From positions 248,001-312,000 of the forward strand of contig CANNFE010000002.1 of assembly GCA_947503775.1 (NCBI GenBank): a stretch of 64,000 bases of DNA, read 5' to 3'. Numbering within the stretch: the first letter of the stretch is position 1; every line of letters starts with the position of its first letter. Shown piece by piece: positions 51,900 to 60,881 of this stretch. The stretch is from an uncultured Paracoccaceae bacterium. Lineage in GTDB: Bacteria; Pseudomonadota; Alphaproteobacteria; Rhodobacterales; Rhodobacteraceae. The notes beneath the pieces were generated by a model, which saw nothing but the letters and a program-made list of their open reading frames with translations, was not told the origin of the DNA and made no database searches. A program made the position numbers and the translations under genes.

Positions 51900-52382
51900 A
51901 TGCTGTCGAAGCTGGACCGCTATTTCGAGGAGGTGCTGTGCACTTTCTTTCTGAGCGTCATCGTCGGATCGGTCCTGCTTCAGGTCGTGCAGCGGTTCTT
52001 TTTCAACTCCGCGTCGGTCTGGGCCGAGGAAACGGCGGTCTACGGGATGATCTTCTCGGTCTATCTTGGCGCGTCGATGGCGGTGCGGGACCGGGCGCAT
52101 ATCCGGATCACGCTTCTGGTGGCGTCGCTGCCGCGTTCGTTGCAGGTGGCGTGCATCGTGCTGGCGGATGCGCTTTGGACCGGGTTCGTGATCTTCATGA
52201 TCGTACAGACGACGACCTATACGCAGCTTTTGTTCGATGTGGTCTATCAGACGCCCGGGCTGGGGATCGAGCAGCGCTGGATTCAGATGTTCATCCCGAT
52301 CCTCTTTGGCCTGATGCTGTTTCGGATCGCGCAGGTCTATTGGCGCTGGCGGGCGGATGGGTTTCGGGAGCTGCCGCTGTGA
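51900..52382 (+). CDS. dctQ: TRAP transporter small membrane subunit (DctQ family)
   Basis: 160 residues from ATG 51900, which follows CTGGAG; an earlier ATG at 51873 is less likely. Four membrane helices; the segment VWAEETAVYGMIFSVYLGAS contains the conserved 'W..E.....' pattern of DctQ, and AVRDRAHIRITLL the following loop. It overlaps dctM by 4 bases. Fixed partner of the large subunit. Confidence 0.9.
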   Translation: MLSKLDRYFEEVLCTFFLSVIVGSVLLQVVQRFFFNSASVWAEETAVYGMIFSVYLGASMAVRDRAHIRITLLVASLPRSLQVACIVLADALWTGFVIFMIVQTTTYTQLLFDVVYQTPGLGIEQRWIQMFIPILFGLMLFRIAQVYWRWRADGFRELPL

Positions 52383-53767
52383 GCGCGGCGCCTGCCCGGG
52401 CGGGCCGGTCGCTGATCCCGGTGACCATTCTGGTCGCGCTGATCATCGGGATCCTTCTGAGCTATATCGACGGGTCGAACGGGCCGGTCCTGATGGCGCT
52501 GGTCTTTGTCTTCACGATGGCGATCGGCGTGCCGATCCCCTTTGCCGCCGGGATCGCCACGGTGGCGGGCCTGCTGGTGGCCGATATTCCGATGACGCTG
52601 ATGGCGCAGGCCGCCTGGACCGCGTTCGAGCCGTTTCCGCTGGTGACGATCCCGCTGTTCATCCTGGCCGGGCAGCTCATGGAGCAAGGCGGGATGTCCG
52701 AAAAGCTGGTCGATATCGCGCAAAAGCTGGTGGGAGCCTATAAGGGCGGGCTGGGTCTGGTGACGGTCGTGGCCTGCATGTTCTTTGCCGCGCTGTCCGG
52801 GTCCGGCCCCGCGACGACGGCGGCGATCGGGTCGATCACGATCCCGGCGATGCAGGACGAAGGCTACAAGTCGCGCTTTGCCGGGGCCATCGCGGCCTCT
52901 GCCGGAGCGCTGGGGTCGATGATCCCGCCGTCGAACCTGCTGATCATCTTTGCGCTGGTCACGGATGTGTCGATCCCGCGCCTGTTTCTGGCGGGGATCG
53001 TTCCGGGCATCGTGCTGGGCCTGATGCTGATGGCGGTCGTTTTCGTCATCTCGCTGCGAAACGGCTATGGCGGCACCGGAGAGCGGTTCCGCTGGGGGCC
53101 GCTGCTTTGGGCGCTGTGGGACGGCAAATGGGCCGTCTTTGCGCCGGTAATCATCCTGGGCGGGATCTATGCGGGGATCTTCACTCCGTCCGAGGCAGCG
53201 GCGGTCGCGGTCGCCTACGGCTTTTTCGTGGGGCTGTTTATCTATCGGGGGCTGACCTGGGCCAAGCTTTTTCATGCGTTCAAGTTCACCGCGATCGTGA
53301 TCGGCACGGTTCTGTTCATCCTCGGCTCGACCAAGGCGTTCGGGCAGCTTGTGACCATCTTTGACATACCCGATGCGGTGCTCGCCCTCTTTCAGGGGAT
53401 CGTCGAGTATCCCTGGCTCGTCATGCTGCTGATCGGGGCCTTTTACATCGTCGTCGGCATGTGGCTGGAGAGCATTCCGCAGATCATCATCTTTACGGCG
53501 GTGTTCTTTCCGCTGGTCACGAGCCTTGGGATCGATCCGGTCGTGTTCGGGATCTTTACGGTGATGACCTGCGAGATCGGCTTTCTGACACCGCCGATCG
53601 GGGTCAACCTGTTCGTGGCCGCCCGGATCAGCAAGGTCAGTATCGAGGAAATCTCGGTCGGGGTGTTGCCGCTGCTGATCCCCTATTTGCTGATGATCCT
53701 CGTGCTGGTCTTCTTTTCGGGCTGGGTGACCTATCTGCCCGATCTCGTTTACGGGCCGAGTTTATGA
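52379..53767 (+). CDS. dctM: TRAP transporter large membrane subunit (DctM family)
   Basis: 462 residues starting at GTG 52379, which overlaps the dctQ stop (GTGA). About 12 membrane helices. Conserved stretches: IPLFILAGQLMEQGGMSEKL, SGSGPATTAAIGSITIPAM, GSMIPPSNLLIIFA and IFTPSEAAAVAVAYGFFVG. It is the sodium-coupled translocating subunit. The stop overlaps the ATG of the amidohydrolase-like gene, so transport and metabolism of the substrate are linked. Confidence 0.93.
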   Translation: MSAAPARAGRSLIPVTILVALIIGILLSYIDGSNGPVLMALVFVFTMAIGVPIPFAAGIATVAGLLVADIPMTLMAQAAWTAFEPFPLVTIPLFILAGQLMEQGGMSEKLVDIAQKLVGAYKGGLGLVTVVACMFFAALSGSGPATTAAIGSITIPAMQDEGYKSRFAGAIAASAGALGSMIPPSNLLIIFALVTDVSIPRLFLAGIVPGIVLGLMLMAVVFVISLRNGYGGTGERFRWGPLLWALWDGKWAVFAPVIILGGIYAGIFTPSEAAAVAVAYGFFVGLFIYRGLTWAKLFHAFKFTAIVIGTVLFILGSTKAFGQLVTIFDIPDAVLALFQGIVEYPWLVMLLIGAFYIVVGMWLESIPQIIIFTAVFFPLVTSLGIDPVVFGIFTVMTCEIGFLTPPIGVNLFVAARISKVSIEEISVGVLPLLIPYLLMILVLVFFSGWVTYLPDLVYGPSL

Positions 53768-55878
53768 GCGGCGCGGGCAAAGAGGTGCCGCTTGCGGGCT
53801 ATGTCGGGCAGATGTCGGGGCGTCCGGGCGAGACGCTGGAGTTCAAGGTCTCGTCCCTATCGGATGGTCCGGTGACGGCGCGGCTGGTCCGGTCGATTTG
53901 CGCCGATCCGAACCCGGACGGGCCGGGGATGATCGAGAAGGATGCCTCGGCCTATTTTGCGCCGCTGACCTTTCCATCGGTCCGGCGCCGGTTCTATCCG
54001 GGCTCTTACGGACTTGCGGGCGAAGAGGTCTTTGCGCCCGAGGGGGCGGTCTTGGTGGTCTCGGCGCTGATTTTTCCAACGCAGGCCAGCGACCTGGCGC
54101 AGACGGTTCTGGGTTGCGGGGCGTTCGATCTGTGCCTCGATCCGGGCGGCGCGGCCTGCTTGCGGGCGGGCGATCTGTCGGTTTCGACCGGCACGCCGCT
54201 GAAGCTGCGGCACTGGCACCGGATCGAAGGGCGCGTGGAGGCGGGGCGGCTGTCGATCTCGCACTCCCGGATCGGCCGGTATGGCGGGGCTCCGGTTCAG
54301 GCGACAGGCGCGGGAGAGGCGCCCGCCCTCGCGGGCCGCGCCACGGTCGGGGCGCATCTGCGGGACGGCGTGGCCGGGCAGCATTTCAACGGCAAGATCG
54401 AAGCGCCCGCGCTGAGCGCGAATGGAACGACGCTTTGCGCCTGGAATTTCGCGTGGGAGATGACCAAGACCCGCGTGCCGGGCAAGGAAGGTCCCGATCT
54501 GACGCTGGTGAACCATCCGACCCGCGCCGTGACCGGCTCGCGCTGGGATGCCAGCGAGATGAACTGGACGCACAAGCCCGCCCATTATGCCGCGATCCAT
54601 TTCCACCAGGACGATATCTACGATTTCGGTTGGGAGACGGATTTCACCTTTACCCTTCCCGAGGACATGCCCTCGGGAATCTATGTGATGCGGCTGGAGT
54701 GCGACGGACATCACGAGGCGATCCCGTTTTTCGTCTGCCCGCCCCTGGGCGCGCGGCGGGCGGATCTGTGCGTGCTGATCTCGACCTTTACCTATGCGGT
54801 CTACGGCAATCATGCGCGGCCCGATTACGATCCCGCCTGGCATGATCAGATCGCGGAATGGGGGGCTTATCCGCATAATCCGGCCGAGCATCGCGGCTAT
54901 GGCCTGTCGACCTATAATCTGCATTCCGACGGCTCGGGCATTTGCCATGCCTCGCATCGCCGTCCGCTTTTCAATATGCGCCCGGGCGCCTTGACCTTTG
55001 GCGGGACGGCCTGTTCGGGGCTGCGGCATCTGCCGGCGGACAGTCATCTGATCGGATGGCTGCACCAGGAGGGCATCGCCTATGATCTGGTGACGGATCA
55101 CGATCTGCACCGGCACGGGGTCGAGGCGATCCGGGGCTATGGCGTGGTCACGACGGGCACGCATCCTGAATATCATACGGGCCAGAGCCTCGATGCGCTG
55201 CGCGACTATCGCGATGGCGGCGGGCATCTGTGCTATCTGGGCGGCAACGGGTTTTACTGGCGCATCGCGGTGCATGCCGAGGAGGACGGGATGCTCGAGA
55301 TCCGCCGGGCCGAGGACGGGATCCGGGCCTGGGCGGCGGATCCCGGGGAGTATTACAACGCGTTCGATGGCAGCTATGGCGGTTTGTGGCGGCGCAATGG
55401 TCGCGCGCCGCAGGATCTGGTCGGGATCGGATTTGCCGCGCAGGGTGAGTTTTTCGGCGATCCCTATCGGCGGGTCTCGAGGGATCCGGCCTATGACTGG
55501 GTGTTCGAGGGGGTCGAGGGCGAGGTCTTTGGCGATTTCGGCTATTCGGGAAACGGGGCGGCGGGGTTCGAGCTGGATCATATGGACCGGCGGATCGGCA
55601 CGCCCGACAACGCGGTGCTGCTGGCGCGGTCGGTGACGCGCGAGGACGGGTTCATGCTGGTGCCCGAAGAGCAGTTGACGCATCTGACCAACCTGACCGG
55701 CGGGCCCGAGGTCGAGGCCAAGCATGCCGATATGATCTATTGCACCTATCCCGGCGGCGGCTCTGTCTTTGCGACGGGATCGATCACCTTTTGCGGCAGT
55801 CTTCCGTGGAACGGGTATGACAACGACGTCTCGCGGATCCTGCGCAACGTGGTGACGCGGCTGCTGGGGTCGGATTAG
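53764..55878 (+). CDS. N,N-dimethylformamidase large-subunit-like amidohydrolase
   Basis: 704 residues, coupled to dctM (ATGA at 53764-53767). Residues about 75-230 look like a LamG-type beta-sandwich and the C-terminal part is the dimethylformamidase beta-subunit-like domain. Characterised DMFase holds iron between two Tyr and one Glu with a nearby His; here Tyr344 (TFTYAVYGNH), Tyr384 (LSTYNLHSDGSG) and His467-Pro-Glu469 (TGTHPEYHTG) have the same order and nearly the same spacing. No gene for a small subunit is present. It probably hydrolyses a small N-substituted amide taken up by the TRAP system; the substrate is unknown. Confidence 0.82.
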   Translation: MSGAGKEVPLAGYVGQMSGRPGETLEFKVSSLSDGPVTARLVRSICADPNPDGPGMIEKDASAYFAPLTFPSVRRRFYPGSYGLAGEEVFAPEGAVLVVSALIFPTQASDLAQTVLGCGAFDLCLDPGGAACLRAGDLSVSTGTPLKLRHWHRIEGRVEAGRLSISHSRIGRYGGAPVQATGAGEAPALAGRATVGAHLRDGVAGQHFNGKIEAPALSANGTTLCAWNFAWEMTKTRVPGKEGPDLTLVNHPTRAVTGSRWDASEMNWTHKPAHYAAIHFHQDDIYDFGWETDFTFTLPEDMPSGIYVMRLECDGHHEAIPFFVCPPLGARRADLCVLISTFTYAVYGNHARPDYDPAWHDQIAEWGAYPHNPAEHRGYGLSTYNLHSDGSGICHASHRRPLFNMRPGALTFGGTACSGLRHLPADSHLIGWLHQEGIAYDLVTDHDLHRHGVEAIRGYGVVTTGTHPEYHTGQSLDALRDYRDGGGHLCYLGGNGFYWRIAVHAEEDGMLEIRRAEDGIRAWAADPGEYYNAFDGSYGGLWRRNGRAPQDLVGIGFAAQGEFFGDPYRRVSRDPAYDWVFEGVEGEVFGDFGYSGNGAAGFELDHMDRRIGTPDNAVLLARSVTREDGFMLVPEEQLTHLTNLTGGPEVEAKHADMIYCTYPGGGSVFATGSITFCGSLPWNGYDNDVSRILRNVVTRLLGSD

Positions 55879-56762
55879 GGGGTTTCGGTGACGAGCCTGC
55901 TCCAGGCGGCGGCGCTTGCCGGGCTGGGCGGGCGCAGGGTTCGGACGGCGCAGAGGTCGAGGACGGTGCTGGGCAGGTCTCCGGACATGTCGGTCAGGTG
56001 GCCGGAGGCGACATCGGCGCGGCACATGGATTCGGGCAGCCACGCGACGCCCGAGCCTTCGCGAGCGAGCGAATGGGCTGCCGGGGCGAGGGCGGTTTCG
56101 GCGCGCTGCTCGAGGACGAGGTGGGCGGGCAGGCGCGGCGCGATGCGGACCGCGAAGACCTGGCCGAGAAAGACATCGCCGGGAAAGGCCACGAGCCGCA
56201 GGCATCCGCCCGCAAGGCGCGCGGCCTCGGTCTTTGTGGCGACGGGGATCAGGCGCTCGGCGGCGAGGCCTGCGATCTCGACCTCGGAGGGGCGGGGCCA
56301 GAGCTGTTCGGCCGGGGAGCGGTGGACCAGGGCGAAATCGGCGCCGCCGGACATGATCATGTCGATGCAGTCGTCGCGATTGGCCGAGCGGAGGCGGACG
56401 CTTTGCACCTCGCCCAGGCCTCCGAGCTGTTCGACGATGCCGGCGGCCCGGGTCGTGGCGAGCGAGTGCTGTGCGGCGATCACGAGACGGCCTGCGCCCT
56501 CGGCCGCGGCCAGTCGCAGATCGACGCGCAACTGGCGGATATCGCCTGCCGCCGCGCTCAGGCGGGGGCCGAGCGCGAGGATGCCGGGGCGCAGGCGCAC
56601 GGGTTTGACGCTGCGATCGAGGAGGGAGACGCCGAGCGCCTCTTCGGCGGCGCGCAATCGCCGCGAGAAGGCCGGCTGGCTGATATTGCGACGCTGGGCC
56701 GCTTCGGTCAGCGTGTCCGCTTCGAGCAGGGCGACGATGTCTTCGAGCCAATCGAGTCGCAT
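55875..56762 (-). CDS. LysR-family transcriptional regulator
   Basis: 295 residues. The N-terminal helix-turn-helix lies in LEDIVALLEADTLTEAAQRR and NISQPAFSRRLRAAEEALGV; the effector domain (about 90-290) has AAAEGAGRLVIAAQHSLATT. It diverges from the operon starting with the cysteate-lyase-like gene, with repeated TGCATAAT motifs between. It likely controls that operon. Its 3' end overlaps the amidohydrolase gene by 4 bases, convergent. Confidence 0.9.
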   Translation of the reverse strand: MRLDWLEDIVALLEADTLTEAAQRRNISQPAFSRRLRAAEEALGVSLLDRSVKPVRLRPGILALGPRLSAAAGDIRQLRVDLRLAAAEGAGRLVIAAQHSLATTRAAGIVEQLGGLGEVQSVRLRSANRDDCIDMIMSGGADFALVHRSPAEQLWPRPSEVEIAGLAAERLIPVATKTEAARLAGGCLRLVAFPGDVFLGQVFAVRIAPRLPAHLVLEQRAETALAPAAHSLAREGSGVAWLPESMCRADVASGHLTDMSGDLPSTVLDLCAVRTLRPPSPASAAAWSRLVTETP

Positions 56763-56771
56763 TCGCGCCCC

Positions 56772-56794
56772 TTATCATGCATAATCTGCATAAT
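56772..56794. promoter_or_regulatory. Probable LysR binding region upstream of the PLP-enzyme operon
   Basis: TTATCATGCATAA (56772-56784) is a T-N11-A dyad with TTAT/ATAA ends. TGCATAAT is repeated directly at 56778-56785 and 56787-56794. The cluster is 10-32 bases from the lysR start and about 75 bases upstream of the divergent gene at 56870, where LysR-type regulators usually bind. Confidence 0.5.
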
Positions 56795-56869
56795 TGCGGC
56801 CCCAGATGGTATTTGCAATGACCTGAGGGAACCGAGACTTTAAGGTTCAACCGACTCGGAGTTTCAACA

Positions 56870-57886
56870 ATGCACCTTGCCCGCTTCCCTCGTGTCCGCC
56901 TCGCTCATCTGCCGACCGCCCTGGAGCGGATGCCGCGTCTGTCCGAAGAGCTGGGTGTCGATCTTTGGATCAAGCGCGACGATTGCACGGGCATGTCCTC
57001 GGGCGGGAACAAGACGCGGAAGCTGGAATTCCTGATGGCCGAGGCGCAGGAGATGGGCGCCGATCTGGTGATGACGCAAGGCGCGACGCAGTCGAACCAC
57101 GCGCGCCAGACCGCCGCCTTTGCCGCGCGGCTGGGGATGGACTGCCATATCCTGCTGGAGGATCGGACGCGGTCGAACGATCCCAACTATAACGGATCGG
57201 GCAATGTGTTCCTGAACTTCCTGCATGGCGCGACGGCGGAAAAGCATCCGGGCGGCACCGATATGGCCGCGCTGATGGAAGAGCGCGCCGAGGAGGAGCG
57301 GGCGAAGGGCAGGACGGTCTATGTCATTCCGGGCGGCGGATCGAACGCGACCGGCGCGCTGGGCTATGCCGCCTGCGCGATGGAACTGGTTGGGCAGGCC
57401 GATGCGATGGGTCTGAAGATCGACCGGATCGTGCATGCCACGGGCAGTTCGGGCACGCAGGCCGGTCTGGTGGCCGGGCTCAAGGCGATCAATGCGCAGA
57501 TCCCTCTTTTGGGGATCGGCACGCGCGCGCCGCAGCCCAAGCAGGAGCAGATGGTCTATGACCTTGCCGTCAAGACGGTGGAAAAGCTGGGCTGCCCCGG
57601 GATCGTGGCCCGCGAGGATGTGATGGCGAATACCGATTATGTCGGCGAAGGCTACGGTCTGCCGACGCCGGGCACGATCGCGGCGATCGAGCTTTTCGCG
57701 CGGCTCGAAGGGATCCTGCTGGATCCGGTCTATTCGGGCAAGGGAGCGGACGGTCTGATCGATCTGGCCCGCAAGGGCACGTTCGAGGGCGAGACGGTCG
57801 TCTTCTTGCATACGGGCGGGTCGGTCGGTCTTTTCGGATACAACAACGCCTTCGATTACGACACACCGGCGATCGCCGCCGAATGA
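56870..57886 (+). CDS. L-cysteate sulfo-lyase/D-cysteine desulfhydrase-like PLP enzyme
   Basis: 338 residues, fold type II PLP enzyme related to ACC deaminase. [20 protein letters not shown], then LEFLMAEAQ, holds the PLP-binding Lys in [27 protein letters not shown] and [16 protein letters not shown], then [17 protein letters not shown], form the cofactor and substrate loops. Relatives include D-cysteine desulfhydrase and CuyA, which releases sulfite and ammonia from L-cysteate to give pyruvate. Motifs do not separate these activities. It is the first gene of an operon with a betaine-type importer and an HpsN-like dehydrogenase, which favours a sulfonate substrate. Stop overlaps the next ATG. 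Confidence 0.75.
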   Translation: MHLARFPRVRLAHLPTALERMPRLSEELGVDLWIKRDDCTGMSSGGNKTRKLEFLMAEAQEMGADLVMTQGATQSNHARQTAAFAARLGMDCHILLEDRTRSNDPNYNGSGNVFLNFLHGATAEKHPGGTDMAALMEERAEEERAKGRTVYVIPGGGSNATGALGYAACAMELVGQADAMGLKIDRIVHATGSSGTQAGLVAGLKAINAQIPLLGIGTRAPQPKQEQMVYDLAVKTVEKLGCPGIVAREDVMANTDYVGEGYGLPTPGTIAAIELFARLEGILLDPVYSGKGADGLIDLARKGTFEGETVVFLHTGGSVGLFGYNNAFDYDTPAIAAE

Positions 57887-59088
57887 ATGCGCCCGCGCCC
57901 TTTACCGGCAGCTTCACGCAGCAGGAGCCGATCCCCGAGGACGGGATCGCCGCTGCGGTCGAGGTGATGCGGTCGGGGCGGCTGCATCGGTACAACACGG
58001 TCGGCGAAGAGGCCGGCGCGACCGCCGCGCTGGAGGCGGCCTATGCGCAGTGGCAGGGCAGCGCCTATTGCCTGGCTTGCGCGTCGGGCGGATATGCGAT
58101 GACGACGGCTTTGCGCGCGCTTGGCATCGGGCCGGGCGATACGGTGCTGACCAATGGCTGGACGCTGGCCCCGGTGCCCGGTGCGATCTCTGCGGTCGGG
58201 GCGACGCCTGCCCTGGTCGAGATCACGCCCGATCTGGTGCTGGATCTCGATCATCTGCGCGCGCGCCTGTCCGAGCGTCCGGCCGCGCTGCTGCTGTCGA
58301 ACATGCGCGGGCATCTCGGCGATATGGAGGCCATCTCGGCGATCTGCGCCGAGGCGGATGTGCCGCTGATCGAGGATTGCGCGCATACGATGGGCGCCAC
58401 CTGGAACGGGCGGCGCAGCGGATCCTTCGGCGCGTTCGGCTGTTTCTCCACGCAGACCTACAAGCACATGAATTCCGGCGAGGGCGGTCTGCTGGTGTCG
58501 GACGATGCGGAGCTGATGTCGCGGGCGATCCTGCTGTCGGGCTCTTACATGCTATACGAGCGCCATGGCGCGGCGCCGCCCGCCGCCGTATTCGAGCCGC
58601 TGCGCGAAGCGATGCCCAATATCTCGGGCCGGATGGACAATCTGCGCGCTGCGATCCTGCTGCCCCAGATCGAGACGCTCGAGGCCAATATCGACCGCTG
58701 GAATGCGCGGCATGACCGGATCGCGGACCGGCTGCGCGGTTTGCACGGTGTTTACGTCCCGAGCCGTCCTGCGGGCGAGGGCTATGTCGGATCGTCGCTA
58801 CAGTTCCTGCTGCCCGATGCCGGGGCGGACCGGATCGCCGCCGTCGTCTCGGAGGCGGGGGCGCTGGGCGTGGAGCTGAAATGGTTCGGGGCGGAGCGGC
58901 CTGCGGGCTTTACCTCGGCGCATCGATCGTGGCGGTATATGCCGATGCAGGACATGCCGCGGACTGATGCCATTCTTGCGGGTCTTCTGGATCTGCGTAT
59001 TCCGCTGACCTTTTCGCTGGGCGATTGTGATCATATCGCCGAAATTCTCAGCTATGCGGTGCGCGATGCGCTGGAGAAGGCCGCATGA
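57883..59088 (+). CDS. DegT/DnrJ/EryC1/StrS-type aminotransferase
   Basis: 401 residues. The PLP-binding Lys lies in [20 protein letters not shown], with the preceding [19 protein letters not shown] and SFGAFGCFS, all characteristic of the sugar aminotransferase (DegT) family. Most members act on nucleotide sugars, but no sugar-nucleotide genes are near; here it lies between a PLP lyase and a racemase-like gene, each with ATGA overlap. It may transaminate a small substrate in this pathway, which would be unusual for the family. Confidence 0.8.
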   Translation: MNAPAPFTGSFTQQEPIPEDGIAAAVEVMRSGRLHRYNTVGEEAGATAALEAAYAQWQGSAYCLACASGGYAMTTALRALGIGPGDTVLTNGWTLAPVPGAISAVGATPALVEITPDLVLDLDHLRARLSERPAALLLSNMRGHLGDMEAISAICAEADVPLIEDCAHTMGATWNGRRSGSFGAFGCFSTQTYKHMNSGEGGLLVSDDAELMSRAILLSGSYMLYERHGAAPPAAVFEPLREAMPNISGRMDNLRAAILLPQIETLEANIDRWNARHDRIADRLRGLHGVYVPSRPAGEGYVGSSLQFLLPDAGADRIAAVVSEAGALGVELKWFGAERPAGFTSAHRSWRYMPMQDMPRTDAILAGLLDLRIPLTFSLGDCDHIAEILSYAVRDALEKAA

Positions 59089-59837
59089 GGCCGGTCGGCG
59101 TTCTGGGCGGGATGGGGCCGGAGGCGACGGTTCTTTTCATGAGCCGCGTTCTGGCTGCCGTCGACGCGCAGGACGATGCCGATCACGTGCCGCTGCTGGT
59201 CGATCAGAACCCGCAGGTCCCTTCGCGGATCAAGGCGATCCTTGAAGGGCGCGGCGAGGATCCCGGCCCCGTGCTGGCCGCGATGGCGCAGCGGCTGGAG
59301 GGCGCCGGGGCCAGGGCGCTGGTGATGCCCTGCAATACGGCGCATCATTTCGCGCCGCAGATGCGGGCGGCGGTCGATATCCCGTTTCTCGATATGGTCG
59401 AGATGGCGGCCGCGCGCGCCGCGGCGCTGGCGCCGGGCGGGGCGCTGGGGCTTCTGGGCTCTCCGGCGCTGGCCGAGGCGCGTGTTTTTGATGGGCCGGT
59501 GGCCGCGCAGGGTCTGCGGATCGTGCCGCTGGCCGATCCTGGCGCCATGCTGGCGACGATCCGGTCGATCAAGGCGCGGGGGCCGCAGCCCGGCGATGTC
59601 GCGCGCCTGAGCGCCGAGGCCGAGGCGATGGCCGCGGCGGGCGCGGGGGCGATCTGCATCTGCTGCACGGAATTTTCATTGGTGGCCGGGGATATCTCGG
59701 CTCCCGTCCCGGTATTCGACGCGCTTGACCTGTTGGTCGAGGCGACGGTCCGGTTTGCGCGTGACGGGCAGGATCCCGGCGCGCCTGCCGCTTTGGCGGC
59801 CAACAAAATGTCTGACAGGGAAAAGGAGACGACATGA
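59085..59837 (+). CDS. Aspartate/glutamate racemase-family protein
   Basis: 250 residues. VGVLGGMGPEATVLFMSRVL opens the fold; the two catalytic cysteines are in VMPCNTAHHF and ICICCTEFSLV, the acid-base pair of cofactor-independent racemases. It resembles the YgeA/aspartate-racemase branch more than MurI. It is coupled on both sides (ATGA). In this context it could interconvert D and L forms of the amino acid handled by the PLP lyase, such as cysteate, but that is inference. Confidence 0.82.
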   Translation: MRPVGVLGGMGPEATVLFMSRVLAAVDAQDDADHVPLLVDQNPQVPSRIKAILEGRGEDPGPVLAAMAQRLEGAGARALVMPCNTAHHFAPQMRAAVDIPFLDMVEMAAARAAALAPGGALGLLGSPALAEARVFDGPVAAQGLRIVPLADPGAMLATIRSIKARGPQPGDVARLSAEAEAMAAAGAGAICICCTEFSLVAGDISAPVPVFDALDLLVEATVRFARDGQDPGAPAALAANKMSDREKETT

Positions 59838-60787
59838 AAACCATCACAATGACCGCGACAGCGGCACTGATCGCCATGGGCGGCGCCGCCTCGGCGCAGG
59901 ATCTTGTCCTGGGCGTGCCGAACTGGCCTGCCGCCAATGCGACCTCGAACATCCTCAAGGTCGTGATCGAGGAGAATTTCGGTCTGGATGTCGAGCTGCA
60001 GAACGGCACGAACCCGATCATCTTCGAAGCGATGGATGCGGGATCGATGCATCTGCATCCCGAAGTGTGGCTGCCCAACCAGCAGAACCTGCATGACACC
60101 TTCGTGCAGGAGGCCGGGACGGTCGTCGCGAACCAGAACCCCGTGCAGGCGGTCCAAGGCATGTGCGTGACGCAGCATACGGCCGACACCTATGACATCA
60201 CCTCGATCGACGATCTGACGGATCCCGACAAGATCGCGGTCTTCGACAAGGACGGCAACGGCACGCCTGAGGTCTGGATCGGGGCGCCCGGCTGGGCGTC
60301 GACGGTGATCGAGCAGGTCCGCGCGAAGTCCTATGGCTATGACCAGACGATGGAGCTGAAGCAGTATGACGGCACCGTCGCCTGGGGGGAGCTGGGAACG
60401 GCGGCCAACAACGACGAGGCATGGATCGGCTTTTGCTACGAGCCGCATTTCATCTTTGTGGCCTACGATCTGGTCTATCTCGACGAGCCTGCGCATGATC
60501 CGGCGACCTGGAACATCGTGCAGCCGACCGAGGATCCCAACTGGCTTGAGGTCTCTGAGGCGTCGACCGCTTGGAACGGGGCCAAGCTGCACCTGCATTA
60601 CGCGGCTTCGGTGCGCGAGGAGTATCCGGAAGTGGCGGCGATGCTCGACAATTATTCGATGCCGCCCGAGGTGCTGTCGCAGGCGGGCTACGAGCTGTCG
60701 GTCAATGACGTGGATGTCGAGACCTTCGCCCGCGATTGGGTTGCCAACAACGAGGATGTCGTCCTCGGCTGGCTGACCGGCAGCTAA
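59834..60787 (+). CDS. Glycine-betaine/choline-type ABC substrate-binding protein (ProX/OpuAC family)
   Basis: 317 residues. Signal peptide of about 20 residues ending ASA. LVLGVPNWPAANATSNILKV and FEAMDAGSMHLHPEVWLPNQ, then the APGWAST loop, are typical of OpuAC-family binding proteins. Trp residues in NWPA, EVW and PGW are candidates for the aromatic box that binds quaternary amines. A hairpin downstream (60812-60842) may raise its mRNA level relative to the ATPase. Substrate may be a betaine or a zwitterion such as a sulfonated amine. Confidence 0.88.
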   Translation: MKTITMTATAALIAMGGAASAQDLVLGVPNWPAANATSNILKVVIEENFGLDVELQNGTNPIIFEAMDAGSMHLHPEVWLPNQQNLHDTFVQEAGTVVANQNPVQAVQGMCVTQHTADTYDITSIDDLTDPDKIAVFDKDGNGTPEVWIGAPGWASTVIEQVRAKSYGYDQTMELKQYDGTVAWGELGTAANNDEAWIGFCYEPHFIFVAYDLVYLDEPAHDPATWNIVQPTEDPNWLEVSEASTAWNGAKLHLHYAASVREEYPEVAAMLDNYSMPPEVLSQAGYELSVNDVDVETFARDWVANNEDVVLGWLTGS

Positions 60788-60811
60788 GCCGAGCCTGACA
60801 ACACAGCTCGA

Positions 60812-60842
60812 GTATCGCGGAGGGTCCGGCCCTTCGCGATAC
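60812..60842 (+). terminator. Intercistronic hairpin between proX-like and proV-like genes
   Basis: GTATCGCGGAGGG (60812-60824) pairs with CCCTTCGCGATAC (60830-60842) over 13 bp with one G-T pair and loop TCCGG. It has no T tract, so it is likelier to protect the upstream mRNA or attenuate than to terminate fully. A second smaller stem (GCGCCGC/GCGGCGT, near 60852-60868) follows. Confidence 0.6.
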
Positions 60843-60881
60843 CAAAGAGGGGGCGCCGCGAGGCGGCGTGAAGGGTGTGCG

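Noticed and set aside
53857-56850. Minus-strand open frame of nearly 1000 codons across the amidohydrolase and lysR genes
   Set aside because: Arg/Pro/His-rich shadow frame antisense to a protein with clear DMFase motifs; no domain or ribosome-binding site.
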